Assembly: GCF_003319115.1 (NCBI RefSeq)
Contig: NZ_QOHF01000002.1
Location: 62,001 to 126,000 of the forward strand
Direction of reading: 5' to 3'
DNA: 64,000 nt
Source of the DNA: Geodermatophilus sp. TF02-6
Lineage (GTDB): Bacteria; Actinomycetota; Actinomycetes; Mycobacteriales; Geodermatophilaceae
In this document: positions 1 to 9,501 of the stretch, one piece after another
Position numbering within the stretch: position 1 is the first letter of the stretch
Layout: each line of letters opens with the position of its first letter
Notes under the pieces: generated by a model
The model's database searches: none
What the model was told of the DNA's origin: nothing
Seen by the model: only the letters and a program-made list of their open reading frames with translations
Made by a program: the position numbers and the translations under genes

Positions 1-785
1 CCGGTGCGCCGCTCCAGCTCCTCACCCAGCTGCTGGGCGACGCCGGTGAACCGCTTGTGGCCGAACTCGTCCACGCCGCCGTCGCGGACGCTCATCGTGT
101 CGGGCAGCGGGTGCGCCCCCTCGGCGACCACCCCGATGACGTGCGAGTCCCCGCGGGCGAAGCGGTCCTCGACGATCTTGGCCACCTCGGCGACGTCGAA
201 CGGCTCCTCGGGTACCAGGGTGATGTGCGCGCCGGAGGCCAGGCCGGCGTGCAGGGCGATCCACCCGGCGTGCCGGCCCATGACCTCGACCAGCAGCACC
301 CGCTGGTGCGACTCGGCGGTGGTGTGCAGCCGGTCGATCAGGTCGGTGGCGATGCTGACCGCGGTGTCGAAGCCGAGGGTCAGGTCGGTGCAGTCGATGT
401 CGTTGTCGATCGTCTTCGGGATGCCGACGACCGGGACGCCGGCCTGCGAGAGCAGGTGGGCGGCGGTCAGCGTGCCCTCGCCGCCGATCGGGATGAGCAC
501 GTCGACGTCGTGCGCGGCCAGCACACCCGTCATCCGGCCCAGCCCCGCGTGCAGCTTCGCAGGCTGAACGCGGGCCGAGCCCAGCGTCGTCCCCCCGCGG
601 GTCAGCAGGCCGTCGACGGCGGGGACGTCCAGCGGCGTCGTCCGGTCCTCGAGCAGGCCGCGCCAGCCGTCGCGGAAGCCGATCACCTCGCTGCCGTGGT
701 GGGTCGCCGCGGTGCGGACGACGGAGCGGATGACGGCGTTGAGGCCGGGGCAGTCGCCCCCGCCGGTCAGGATGCCGATGCGCAC
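1..785 (-). CDS. pfkA: 6-phosphofructokinase, partial (C-terminus beyond left edge)
   Basis: Group-A phosphofructokinase, which phosphorylates fructose 6-phosphate in the cytoplasm (glycolysis). The reverse strand from a GTG at 785 encodes a glycine-rich ILTGGGDCPGLNAVIR start, the nucleotide-loop motif PIGGEGTL and the substrate/catalytic motif PKTIDNDID. Gly rather than Asp in GGEGT, together with Lys in PKTIDND, matches the ATP-using actinobacterial type rather than PPi-dependent enzymes (family knowledge). An AGGGGGAC ribosome binding site lies about 8 nt before the GTG. About 261 codons are visible and the C-terminus is missing. It is divergent from the acyl-CoA synthetase gene. Confidence 0.93.
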   Translation of the reverse strand, partial: MRIGILTGGGDCPGLNAVIRSVVRTAATHHGSEVIGFRDGWRGLLEDRTTPLDVPAVDGLLTRGGTTLGSARVQPAKLHAGLGRMTGVLAAHDVDVLIPIGGEGTLTAAHLLSQAGVPVVGIPKTIDNDIDCTDLTLGFDTAVSIATDLIDRLHTTAESHQRVLLVEVMGRHAGWIALHAGLASGAHITLVPEEPFDVAEVAKIVEDRFARGDSHVIGVVAEGAHPLPDTMSVRDGGVDEFGHKRFTGVAQQLGEELERRT

Positions 786-823
786 CGGCTGTCCCCCTCG
801 AGTCGCGGGCCGGGTCCCCACCG

Positions 824-846
824 AACATACGTCATGACGACATGAC
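824..846 (-). promoter_or_regulatory. Candidate pfkA promoter with overlapping inverted repeat
   Basis: On the reverse strand TATGTT (829-824) resembles a -10 box and would start transcription about 30 nt before the pfkA GTG. Directly upstream, GTCATG-ACGA-CATGAC (831-846) is a perfect 6-4-6 inverted repeat placed like an operator. Assignment is by position only; no regulator is identified. Confidence 0.35.
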
Positions 847-983
847 GACAGGGTGGGAACCGCCGGTGTGTCGGCTCACAGCCGGTGGCCCGACCGGTCG
901 GCCGTGCGCCGAGCCGTACCGTGGCACCCCACCGCAGGGCAGGCTGACGGCCCCGACCCGCCGTCCGCGAGAGGTCCGTTCCC

Positions 984-2600
984 ATGGCTGCCGACCCCAC
1001 CTCCGCCCCCACCGCCGCGGTCGCCCGCGCCCGGCAGCACTCCGTCGGCGACCTGCTGCACCGCACCGCCCGCCGCCACCCCGACAAGCCGGCCGTCGTC
1101 GCCGGCGACCTGCGGGTCACGTACGCGGAGTTCGACGCGGCGGTCAACCGCACCGCGCACGCCCTGGCCGAACGGGGGCTGGGCAAGGGCGACCGGCTGG
1201 CCCTGCTGTCGCACAACTGCTGGCAGTTCGCGGTGCTCGCGTTCGCCACCGCCAAGCTCGGCGTCGTGCTCGTACCGGTCAACTTCATGCTCGGCCCGGA
1301 CGAGATCGCCTACATCCTCGGGCACTCCGGGGCCCGCGGGATCGTCGCCGAGGACGCCCTGGCACCCACCGCGGAGAAGGCGCTGGCCACCGCCGGGCTG
1401 ACGGACGGCGTGCGCGGGTGGATCCCGTCGTCCGGGGCCGCGCCGACCGCCGGGTGGGAGGACGTCGACCCGTGGTGGCGCACCGGGGACGACGGCGCGC
1501 CCGACATCGCGGTGGCCGACGACGACCCGCTGCGGCTGATGTACACCTCCGGCACGGAGTCGCGCCCCAAGGGCGTGGTGCTGTCCAGCCGCTCGCTGGT
1601 CACCCAGTACGTCAGCTGCACCGTCGACGGGGGGATGGGCGCCGACGACGTCGAGGTGCACGCGCTGCCGATGTACCACTGCGCCCAGCTGGACTGTTTC
1701 TTCTCCGTCGACGTCTACCTGGGCGCGACCAGCATCATCCTGCCCGGCCCGGACCCCGCGGCGATCCTGGCCGCGATCGAGCGGGAGCGGGTGACCAAGC
1801 TCTTCTGCCCGCCGACGGTGTGGATCTCGCTGCTGCGGCACCCCGCCTTCGACACCACCGACCTCTCCAGCCTGCGCAAGGGCTACTACGGCGCCTCCCC
1901 CATGCCGGTCGAGGTGCTGCGGGAACTGGCCCGCCGGCTGCCCGACGTCGCCCTGTGGAACTTCTACGGGCAGACCGAGATGAGCCCGCTGGCGACGATC
2001 CTGCGCCCGTCCGAGCAGCTGGAACGGGCCGGCTCGGCCGGCCGCGCGGCGCTCAACGTGGAGACGGTGCTCGTCGACGACGACGACCGCCCGGTCCCGC
2101 CCGGGCAGGTCGGCGAGATCGTCCACCGCAGCCCGCACGCGGCGCTGGGCTACCACGACGACCCGGACAAGACCGCGGAGGCGTTCCGCGGCGGCTGGTT
2201 CCACTCCGGCGACCTCGGGGTGATGACCGAGGACGGCTACCTCACGGTCGTCGACCGCAAGAAGGACATGATCAAGACCGGCGGGGAGAACGTCGCCAGC
2301 CGGGAGGTCGAGGAGGCGATCTACGCGCTGGACGGCGTGGCGGAGGTCGCCGTCTTCGGGATCAGCCACCCGTACTGGGTGGAGGCGGTCACCGCCGTCG
2401 TCGTCCCCAAGACGGGGGCGGACCTGACGGCTGCGGACGTGCGCGCCCACACCCGGGAACGGCTGGCCGGCTTCAAGCAGCCCAAGTACGTCGTCCTGGC
2501 CGACGCCCTGCCCAAGAACCCCAGCGGCAAGATCCTCAAGCGCGACCTGCGCGAGCAGCACGCCGGCCTCGCCGCCGACACCGCCGCCGGGGAGGGGTGA
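984..2600 (+). CDS. Acyl-CoA synthetase (AMP-binding, FadD-like)
   Basis: Activates a carboxylic or fatty acid to its acyl-CoA through an acyl-adenylate. The 538-aa length is normal for the ANL superfamily. The P-loop-like motif YTSGTESRPKG is at about residues 187-197 (the usual form is YTSGTTGxPKG, so one Gly is replaced). NFYGQTEMSP, the hinge motif SGDLGVMTEDGYLTVVDRKK and the C-terminal lysine motif NPSGKILKRDL are all present. The ATG at 984 is preceded by GAGAGG-type purines. It is monocistronic, divergent from pfkA and ends 3 nt from the convergent I9-like gene. Substrate is unknown; the enoyl-CoA hydratase and acyl-CoA dehydrogenase genes elsewhere in the window fit fatty or branched acids. 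Confidence 0.88.
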   Translation: MAADPTSAPTAAVARARQHSVGDLLHRTARRHPDKPAVVAGDLRVTYAEFDAAVNRTAHALAERGLGKGDRLALLSHNCWQFAVLAFATAKLGVVLVPVNFMLGPDEIAYILGHSGARGIVAEDALAPTAEKALATAGLTDGVRGWIPSSGAAPTAGWEDVDPWWRTGDDGAPDIAVADDDPLRLMYTSGTESRPKGVVLSSRSLVTQYVSCTVDGGMGADDVEVHALPMYHCAQLDCFFSVDVYLGATSIILPGPDPAAILAAIERERVTKLFCPPTVWISLLRHPAFDTTDLSSLRKGYYGASPMPVEVLRELARRLPDVALWNFYGQTEMSPLATILRPSEQLERAGSAGRAALNVETVLVDDDDRPVPPGQVGEIVHRSPHAALGYHDDPDKTAEAFRGGWFHSGDLGVMTEDGYLTVVDRKKDMIKTGGENVASREVEEAIYALDGVAEVAVFGISHPYWVEAVTAVVVPKTGADLTAADVRAHTRERLAGFKQPKYVVLADALPKNPSGKILKRDLREQHAGLAADTAAGEG

Positions 2601-2603
2601 GCG

Positions 2604-2837
2604 TCACTGGACCGGCGCGTCCGGCGGGGGCAGCTGCACGCGGCCGGCCTCCTCCACCGAGCTCACCCCGTCCACCTGCAGCGCGGCCAGCGGCCGACCC
2701 GTGGGCATCCGACCGGAGATCACGCCGATCTCGTCGAGCACCTGGTCGACGCGCAGCCCGCGCTCGCGCAGCTCCTGGGCGACCGTGTCCACCTGGGTCC
2801 GGTGGGCGTCGTCCACGGTGACGATGACAGCGGTCAT
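2604..2837 (-). CDS. Small stand-alone I9-propeptide-like protein
   Basis: 77 aa, cytoplasmic by appearance. The pattern resembles a subtilisin propeptide/proteinase inhibitor I9 domain: a first strand VIVTVDD, an amphipathic helix with GLRVDQVL, a central GVISGRM strand and the closing signature DGVSSVEEAGRVQLPPP. In true propeptides that end passes into the protease active site. It lies 40 nt downstream of a subtilase gene on the same strand, so a chaperone or inhibitor role in trans is inferred. Close relatives in databases are often labelled ketohydroxyglutarate aldolase, a name the sequence does not support. Its ATG has only a weak purine stretch upstream. Confidence 0.7.
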   Translation of the reverse strand: MTAVIVTVDDAHRTQVDTVAQELRERGLRVDQVLDEIGVISGRMPTGRPLAALQVDGVSSVEEAGRVQLPPPDAPVQ

Positions 2838-2877
2838 CCCCGCACCGTAGCGCCGCCGCGGACCCCCGCCGGCCGGT

Positions 2878-4161
2878 TCACTGCGGCGCGGTGAGCAGCC
2901 CCGCCCCGACGTCCGCCGACGGCGCGGTCAGCCGCCGGCCCGCCTGGGTGAGCGCCCACCACAGGTCCCGCCCGCGCAGGCCGGTCTCCTCGGCCCACAG
3001 CGCGGCCAGCCCGGCGACGTGCGGCGTGGCCATGCTGGTGCCGCTGATCGTGTTGTACCGGGTGGGCATCGGCCAGGAGGAGTACACGTCGATGCCGGGC
3101 GCGGCCAGGTCGACCTGCCCGCCGGGGGTGTCGGTGCTGCGGGCGGAGAACCAGGCCACCTCGAGGTCCTGCTGCAGGGCGCCGACGGCGAGCACGTGCG
3201 GGCTGTTCGCCGGCGCGCCGACGAACCCCACGTCGCCCTGGCGCCGGTCGGCGTTGTTGCCCGCCGCGGCCACGACGAGCGTCCCCTGGCCGAGTGCCCG
3301 GCGGCCCGCGGCGGTGTAGGCGGGGCTGGGCTCGGGGGTGTCCGCGCCCAGCGACATGGAGACGACCGCGCAACCGTTGCGCAGCGCCCAGGCGATCCCG
3401 GCGAGGATCTGCGCGTCGGTGCCCGAGCCCTCGTCGCCGAGCACCTTGCCGACGAAGACCTCGGCCTCGTACGCGATGCCGTAGCGACGGGTCCCCGCCG
3501 GCGTCCGGGGCCCGCAGGCGGTGCCGACGCAGTGCGTCCCGTGCCCGTACCCGTCCTGCGGGGACTCCCCCGGCACGAACGACGTCGCGGTGACCGCCCG
3601 GCCGGCGAAGTCGGGGTGCGTGGCGTCGAAGCCGGTGTCGAGGACGGCGACCCGGATCCCCCGACCCGACCGCGGGGAGCCGACGACCCCGGTGGCCTGC
3701 AGCCCCCAGGTGTACTGCGGGGTGTCGCTGTACGCCGGCCCGCCGGGCGCCTGCCCGTCCCCGATCTGGTCGAGCAGCCGCCCGGTCAGGTCGGTGACCG
3801 CGTCCCGGTAGCCGGCGAGGTAGCCGGCCGGGATCTCCGGCAGGACGTGGTGCACCAGCTCCGGGGTCACCGTCACCACCGACCCCGCGGCCGCCACCTG
3901 GTCCGGGTCGAGGCCGGCCACGGCCAGCCCCAGCTCGGGGAAGACGACCGCCTCGGCCTGCCGCAGTCCCAGCGCGTCGACGTCCGCGGGTTCGAAGTCG
4001 CGGGAGTCGGCGACGTCGGAGAGCCCGGCGACCTGCCGCACCGTGGCCGCGGCGTCCGCGTGAGGGTCGAGGACCAGCACCGACCGGCCGGTCGTCGCGA
4101 CCGGCGCCGGAGCGCCGGGGCTGCCCGGTACCGGCTCGCGCTGCGGCGGTCGCTCGATCAC
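2878..4161 (-). CDS. S8 family serine peptidase (subtilase)
   Basis: 427 aa from a GTG preceded by GAGGAGG at 5-nt spacing; the open frame extends further upstream but would run into the divergent MFS gene. The catalytic triad is clear: Asp175 in VAVLDTG, His207 in GHGTHCVG and Ser376 in SGTSMATPHVAG, with the oxyanion Asn in AAAGNNA. Residues of about 25-115 form a second propeptide-like segment (SVLVLDPHAD through VVTVTPELV) in cis. No signal peptide or membrane segment is seen, so the enzyme may act inside the cell or leave by a non-Sec route. It is transcribed with the downstream I9-like gene. Confidence 0.88.
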   Translation of the reverse strand: MIERPPQREPVPGSPGAPAPVATTGRSVLVLDPHADAAATVRQVAGLSDVADSRDFEPADVDALGLRQAEAVVFPELGLAVAGLDPDQVAAAGSVVTVTPELVHHVLPEIPAGYLAGYRDAVTDLTGRLLDQIGDGQAPGGPAYSDTPQYTWGLQATGVVGSPRSGRGIRVAVLDTGFDATHPDFAGRAVTATSFVPGESPQDGYGHGTHCVGTACGPRTPAGTRRYGIAYEAEVFVGKVLGDEGSGTDAQILAGIAWALRNGCAVVSMSLGADTPEPSPAYTAAGRRALGQGTLVVAAAGNNADRRQGDVGFVGAPANSPHVLAVGALQQDLEVAWFSARSTDTPGGQVDLAAPGIDVYSSWPMPTRYNTISGTSMATPHVAGLAALWAEETGLRGRDLWWALTQAGRRLTAPSADVGAGLLTAPQ

Positions 4162-4268
4162 GGTGGCCTCCTCGGCTCGGCGGCGGTGCGGCGGACCCGG
4201 GCGGTCCGGGCACCCATGGTGACGACCCGCAACGGTCCGCGCACCCGGAGCGCAGGGATTCCCGGGCC

Positions 4269-5543
4269 GTGCGAGCATCGCTGCCCGTGCGACTGCGAAC
4301 CCGGTCCCGACCTCCCGAGCGGCTGCCACGGGAGGTCGGGGTCCTGTCCGTGGTGGCCTTCGTGGTCGCCCTGGGGTTCGGCGTCGTGGCCCCGGCCATC
4401 CCGCTGTTCGCCCGCTCCTTCGGCGTCGGCACCACGGCCGTGGGGCTGGCGGTGAGCGCCTTCGCCTTCTTCCGGTTCGTCTCCGCCTTCGGCGGCGGCT
4501 CGCTGGTGGAGCGCCTCGGCGAGCGGACGGTGCTGGCCACCGGGCTGGGCACCGTCGCGGTCACCACCGGGCTGGCCGGCCTGGCCGGCTCGTTCCCGCT
4601 CTTCCTCGGCCTGCGCGCCGCCGGCGGCGTGGGCAGCGCCATGTTCACCGTGGCGGCGCTGTCGCTGCTGCTGCGGGTCGCGCCGCCGGAGCACCGGGCC
4701 CGGGCGGCCGCGACCTACCAGGGCGGCTTCATCCTCGGCGGCATCGCCGGGCCGGCGGTCGGCGGCCTGCTGGCCGAGCTGTCCCCGCGCCTGCCGTTCC
4801 TGCTCTACGCGGAGTCCCTGCTGGTGGCCGGCGCGGTCGCCCTGCTGTTCCTCCGTCCCGCCCCGGGGACCGTCGGCCCCGCCGCTCCCGCCCCCGCGGC
4901 CGACCCGGTGCCGCTGCGCACCGCCCTGCGCTCCCGGCGCTACGTCACGGCGCTGGTGGTCAACCTCGGGGTCGGCTGGGTGCTGTTCGGGGTCCGCAAC
5001 TCCCTGGTCCCCCTCTACGTCACCGAGGACCTCGGCCGCGGCGTCGCCTGGGCCGGCGCCGGGCTGCTGGCCGGCTCCCTGGCGCAGGCCCTGGCGCTGC
5101 TGCGCGCCGGCCGGCTCGCCGACGCCTGGGGACGGCGGCCCGCGCTGGTGCTGGGGACCGCGTTGGCGACGGCGTCGACGGCGCTGCTGGCGCTCCCCCC
5201 GGCGCTCGGCGTCTTCCTGCTGTCGATGGCGCTCACCGGCCTGGCCGCCTCGCTGCTGTCCAGCGTGCCGGCCGCGCTCGTCGGGGACGTCAGCCCGGCC
5301 CGCGGGGGCCGGCTGGTCGCGGTGTTCCAGATGGCGTCGGACCTGGGCGCGATCGCCGGGCCGCTGGCGGCCGGCTGGCTCACCGACGTCGGCTCCTACC
5401 AGGTGGCCTTCGGGCTCAGCGCGGCGGTGTTCGGCCTCGGCCTGCTCGCGGCGCTGGCGCTGCCCCGCCGTCCCGCCGCGGGGACCGTGGCGGGCGACAC
5501 CGCGGAGCCGCGCCGGGCCGGCGCCGACCCGGCGCGCCGCTGA
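4269..5543 (+). CDS. MFS transporter
   Basis: 424-aa integral membrane protein with about 12 hydrophobic segments beginning with VGVLSVVAFVVALGFGVVAP. It has a cytoplasmic loop motif of the drug/sugar exporter type (SLVERLGERTVL) after TM2 and a second-half repeat RLADAWGRRPALV after TM8, as expected for the major facilitator superfamily. The start is GTG at 4269; later in-frame starts would remove only charged N-terminal residues. It is divergent from the subtilase with a 107-bp shared promoter region. An exporter of a small molecule is likely; substrate unknown. Confidence 0.85.
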   Translation: MRASLPVRLRTRSRPPERLPREVGVLSVVAFVVALGFGVVAPAIPLFARSFGVGTTAVGLAVSAFAFFRFVSAFGGGSLVERLGERTVLATGLGTVAVTTGLAGLAGSFPLFLGLRAAGGVGSAMFTVAALSLLLRVAPPEHRARAAATYQGGFILGGIAGPAVGGLLAELSPRLPFLLYAESLLVAGAVALLFLRPAPGTVGPAAPAPAADPVPLRTALRSRRYVTALVVNLGVGWVLFGVRNSLVPLYVTEDLGRGVAWAGAGLLAGSLAQALALLRAGRLADAWGRRPALVLGTALATASTALLALPPALGVFLLSMALTGLAASLLSSVPAALVGDVSPARGGRLVAVFQMASDLGAIAGPLAAGWLTDVGSYQVAFGLSAAVFGLGLLAALALPRRPAAGTVAGDTAEPRRAGADPARR

Positions 5544-5636
5544 GCAGCGGGCGTGCGGAGGACGAGGCCGTCACGCCCGGGGAGCGTGGCCCGGAGTGCC
5601 CGGTCGCCGGCGCTCCCGGCGGTGCGCACGAGCCCG

Positions 5637-7286
5637 TCAGTGGCCGCGGAACGCCTCCTCGAGCCACCACGACGGCTCCTCGGCGGCCACCTTGGCGTCG
5701 ACGAGCAGCGGCGCGGTGCGCGGGCCGGCCACCCAGTCGGCGACGGCGGCCAGGTCGTCGACCGCCCGCACGGTCACCGCCGCGTAACCGTACCCGCGGG
5801 CGATGGCGGCGAAGTCGGTCTCCGGGAAGCGCACGGTGTCCAGCGGGTGCCCGTCCGGGCCGAAGTGGTGCACCTCGGCGCCGTAGGCCGCGTCGTCGTA
5901 GACCACGACCACCATCGGCAGGCCCAGCCGCACGACCGTCTCGAACTCGGCTGCACCCATCAGCGCCCCGCCGTCGCCGAGCGCGGCGACCGGCAGCCGG
6001 TCGGGCCGGGCCAGCGCGGCGCCGATGGCCGACGCCAGGCCCAGCCCGACCGACTGGAACGCCTGGGTGAGGCAGAAGCCGAACTCGTCGGGGACGCCGA
6101 GGAACGCGCTCGGGTAGCCCATGAAGTTGCCCGAGTCGACGGCGACGACCCGCTCGGCCGGCAGCAGGTCGTCCAGCGCGATGGTGAGCGTGCGGGGGTC
6201 GATCCGGTCCGGCCCGCCGGCCGGGGTGAACGGCACGTCCCGCCAGCGCCCCCGCGCCGCGATCGCCGTCCGCACCTGCGCCGTCCGGTAGCCGGGGCCG
6301 ATCCCCTCCCCCAACGCGGCGGCCGCGGCCTGCGCGGTCCGCCGCACGTTGCCGACCACGCCGAGGCCGATCGGGCGGTTCGCGCCCAGCGCCGCGGGGT
6401 CGTCGTCGACCTGCACGACGAGGGCGTCCTCGCCGATCAGCCGGCCGTGCCGCGTCGTCCACGCGTTGAGCGCGCAGCCCCAGCCGACGACCAGGTCCGC
6501 GGCGGAGACCAGCTCGGCGGCCAGCGGGGAGGCGAACCCGCCGGAGACGTCCAGCGACCACGGGCTGCCGGCGAACAGGCCCCGGGCGACCGCGGAGGTG
6601 GCCAGCAGCGCGCCGCACCGCTCGGCCAGCGCCTCCAGCGCCGCCCGGCAGCCCGGGCCGCGGGCGCCCCGGCCGGCCACGAACACCGGGCGCCGGGCCC
6701 GCCGCAGCGCGTGCACCAGCCGCGCCACCTGCTCGGCGTCCGGCGCCGGACCGGGCGGCGCCGGCACCTGGGGCGGCCCGGCCGGCAGCGGCAGCTCCTG
6801 GGCCTGCACGTCCAGCGGCAGGTTGAGCAGCACGGTGCGCCGGCCGTGGACGGCGGTGCCGACCGCGGCGGCCACCTGGCCCAGCGCGTCGCCGGCGGAG
6901 GTGACCCGCATCGGCACCGCGCCCACCGCGGCGGCCAGCGCGTCCTGGTCGACGGCGAAGTTCGACCGCGGCGAGGTGGCCTCGGCGGCCAGCACCACCA
7001 GCGGCGTGCGGCTCTTGGCCGCCTCGGTGACCCCGGTGAGCGCGTTGGTCAGCCCGCACCCCTGGTGGAGGCTCAGCGCGGTCGGCCGGCCGCTCATCCG
7101 CGCGCGGGCGTCGGCCATCGTCGCGGCGCCGCCCTCGTGGCGGGCGGCGACGAAGCGGGCCCCGGCGGCCACCATCGCGGTCGTGACGGCGAAGTTGCCC
7201 GAGCCGACGACGCCGACCACCGTGTCGACGCCGCAGCCGACCAGCGCCGCGCCGACCGCCTCGGCGACCGTGGTGCGGACGTTCAC
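5637..7286 (-). CDS. Thiamine-diphosphate enzyme, acetolactate-synthase-like
   Basis: 549 aa with the three-domain ThDP layout. The N-terminal PYR domain has the activating Glu51 in ARHEGGAAT. A central domain follows, then a C-terminal PP domain with GDGGALMGAAEFE. The usual Asn pair of the Mg-ThDP motif appears as YDDAAYG. It resembles acetolactate synthase and benzoylformate- or sulfopyruvate-type decarboxylases, without residues that fix the reaction. The GTG start overlaps the TGA of the upstream cyclase gene (GTGA), so the two are translationally coupled. A role in 2-oxoacid or carboligation chemistry together with the cyclase is inferred. Confidence 0.82.
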   Translation of the reverse strand: MNVRTTVAEAVGAALVGCGVDTVVGVVGSGNFAVTTAMVAAGARFVAARHEGGAATMADARARMSGRPTALSLHQGCGLTNALTGVTEAAKSRTPLVVLAAEATSPRSNFAVDQDALAAAVGAVPMRVTSAGDALGQVAAAVGTAVHGRRTVLLNLPLDVQAQELPLPAGPPQVPAPPGPAPDAEQVARLVHALRRARRPVFVAGRGARGPGCRAALEALAERCGALLATSAVARGLFAGSPWSLDVSGGFASPLAAELVSAADLVVGWGCALNAWTTRHGRLIGEDALVVQVDDDPAALGANRPIGLGVVGNVRRTAQAAAAALGEGIGPGYRTAQVRTAIAARGRWRDVPFTPAGGPDRIDPRTLTIALDDLLPAERVVAVDSGNFMGYPSAFLGVPDEFGFCLTQAFQSVGLGLASAIGAALARPDRLPVAALGDGGALMGAAEFETVVRLGLPMVVVVYDDAAYGAEVHHFGPDGHPLDTVRFPETDFAAIARGYGYAAVTVRAVDDLAAVADWVAGPRTAPLLVDAKVAAEEPSWWLEEAFRGH

Positions 7287-8056
7287 CGCTCGACGAGGGC
7301 CAGCACCCGCGCCGGGGAGCCCGAGCCGGACACGATCGGCAGCGGCGCGGCGACGAGCAGCGCCCCGGTGGGCGGCAGCAGCGCCAGGTTCTGCAGCTGG
7401 GTGAGCCCGTACTTGCCGCTGCCCATGAGCGCGGCGTGGCACGGGAACGGCGGGTCGAAGGAGTGCGCCGCGCCGGCGTCGGTGCCGACGGTCTCGACGC
7501 CGAGGCCGACGACCGGCGCCTCCTCGGCCAGCCAGCGGGCGCACCCCGACGAGATCCCGGGCGTGTGCGGCCCGGCCGCGTCGGCGTTGAGGAACTCCTC
7601 CTGGGAGGAGCTGCGCACGTCCCAGCCGGTGCGGTAGAGCAGCCAGCCGCCGTCGGGCAGCGGGCCGTGCTCGGCCTCCCAGGCCCGCACGTGGTCGACC
7701 TCGAGCAGGAAGTCCGGGTCGGCGGCGGCCTCGGCGGAGAGGTCGAGGACGGCGGCCGGGGCGATCAGCCGGCGCGCCGGCACCGAGGCCACGTCGTCGC
7801 CGTCCCTGCCGGTCACCCAGTGGTTGGGCGCGTCGAAGTGCGTGCCGGTGTGCTCGCCGGTGCGGAAGTCGTTCCAGTACCAGGCCGGGCCGCGATCGTC
7901 GTACCGGGAGAGCTCGTGCAGCTCGAAGCGCGCGGTCTGCGCGAACTGCGGCGGCAGCGCGATCACCGGCGTCTCGGCCGACAGGGGGGCGGTGAGGTCG
8001 ACGACCTCGATGCCGCCACCGGCCAGCGCGGCGGCGAACCCGGGCAGGATCGACAT
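7283..8056 (-). CDS. Cyclase family metal hydrolase (kynurenine formamidase-like)
   Basis: 257 aa from an ATG with GGAGGGACCC directly upstream. It carries the family's metal motif HTGTHFDAPNHW (residues 69-80, form HxGTHxDxPxH) and a later HSFDPPFPCH segment typical of the PF04199 cyclase/formamidase fold. Members hydrolyse N-formyl or lactam-like bonds, such as kynurenine formamidase and isatin hydrolase. It is first in a two-gene unit with the ThDP enzyme. Because kynurenine-pathway genes are absent nearby, a formamidase label would be only a fold assignment; the substrate may be a keto- or lactam-acid feeding the ThDP enzyme (inference). Confidence 0.82.
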   Translation of the reverse strand: MSILPGFAAALAGGGIEVVDLTAPLSAETPVIALPPQFAQTARFELHELSRYDDRGPAWYWNDFRTGEHTGTHFDAPNHWVTGRDGDDVASVPARRLIAPAAVLDLSAEAAADPDFLLEVDHVRAWEAEHGPLPDGGWLLYRTGWDVRSSSQEEFLNADAAGPHTPGISSGCARWLAEEAPVVGLGVETVGTDAGAAHSFDPPFPCHAALMGSGKYGLTQLQNLALLPPTGALLVAAPLPIVSGSGSPARVLALVER

Positions 8057-8186
8057 GGGTCCCTCCAGCTCGAGGACACGGGGCCCGCCGAGCATGCCGC
8101 ACCCGCCGCCCGGGGCGACGGCTTCTCCACGCCGGCGGCGGTGCGCGGCGAGGGGACGGCGGCCCGTCCGGGGAGGACGGGGACGC

Positions 8187-9041
<855 letters not shown>

Positions 9042-9501
9042 GCGGGCTCCTCCGGTGCTGCGGGCAGGTGCATCGTGCTCGGTCGGGGCGAACCCGGACG
9101 GCGGCGTCGAGATTCCCTCGCCCCGTCCGACGGTCTCCTCCGGAGCGATCCCGAGGCGCGCCCGGCTGTGCGCCGTCGCCCCGTCCACGTCCACGTCCAG
9201 GTGCAGGTGCCGGTGCACCGGTGGCCGCACCGACGGTGTCCAGGGGTCGGGCCGGGACGGTCCGGTGGGTGCCGGCGGTGCGCCGGTGGTGGGTCGGCGG
9301 TGGGCCGCCGCCCCCGGCCGCCCCGCGGACCGCGCCCGTGGGCGCGCCGTGAGGCTCACCCGCCGCGCTCCGGTCGACCTGCTGCGGGTGGCGAGCGCGC
9401 TCTGTCCGGACGGGGCCACCGGCTCGGCCGCCGGGCGGCGCTGCGTAACGTCCGGGGCGTCTGCCCCACCCCGGGGCTGCCGTCCCCGAGGAGCTGCAGC
9501 G
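9042..9501. other. 460-bp divergent spacer without a convincing gene
   Basis: Lies between qorB (reverse) and an alpha/beta hydrolase (forward). Open frames cross it on both strands but have no codon bias or recognisable protein. The most notable feature is a run of CCACGTCCACGTCCAGGTGC-like short repeats near 9185-9215. The promoters of both flanking genes must lie here; I could not place them. Confidence 0.4.

Noticed and set aside
2604-2837. Ketohydroxyglutarate aldolase
   Set aside because: Far too short for the aldolase barrel and lacks its lysine motif; I9-like pattern fits better.
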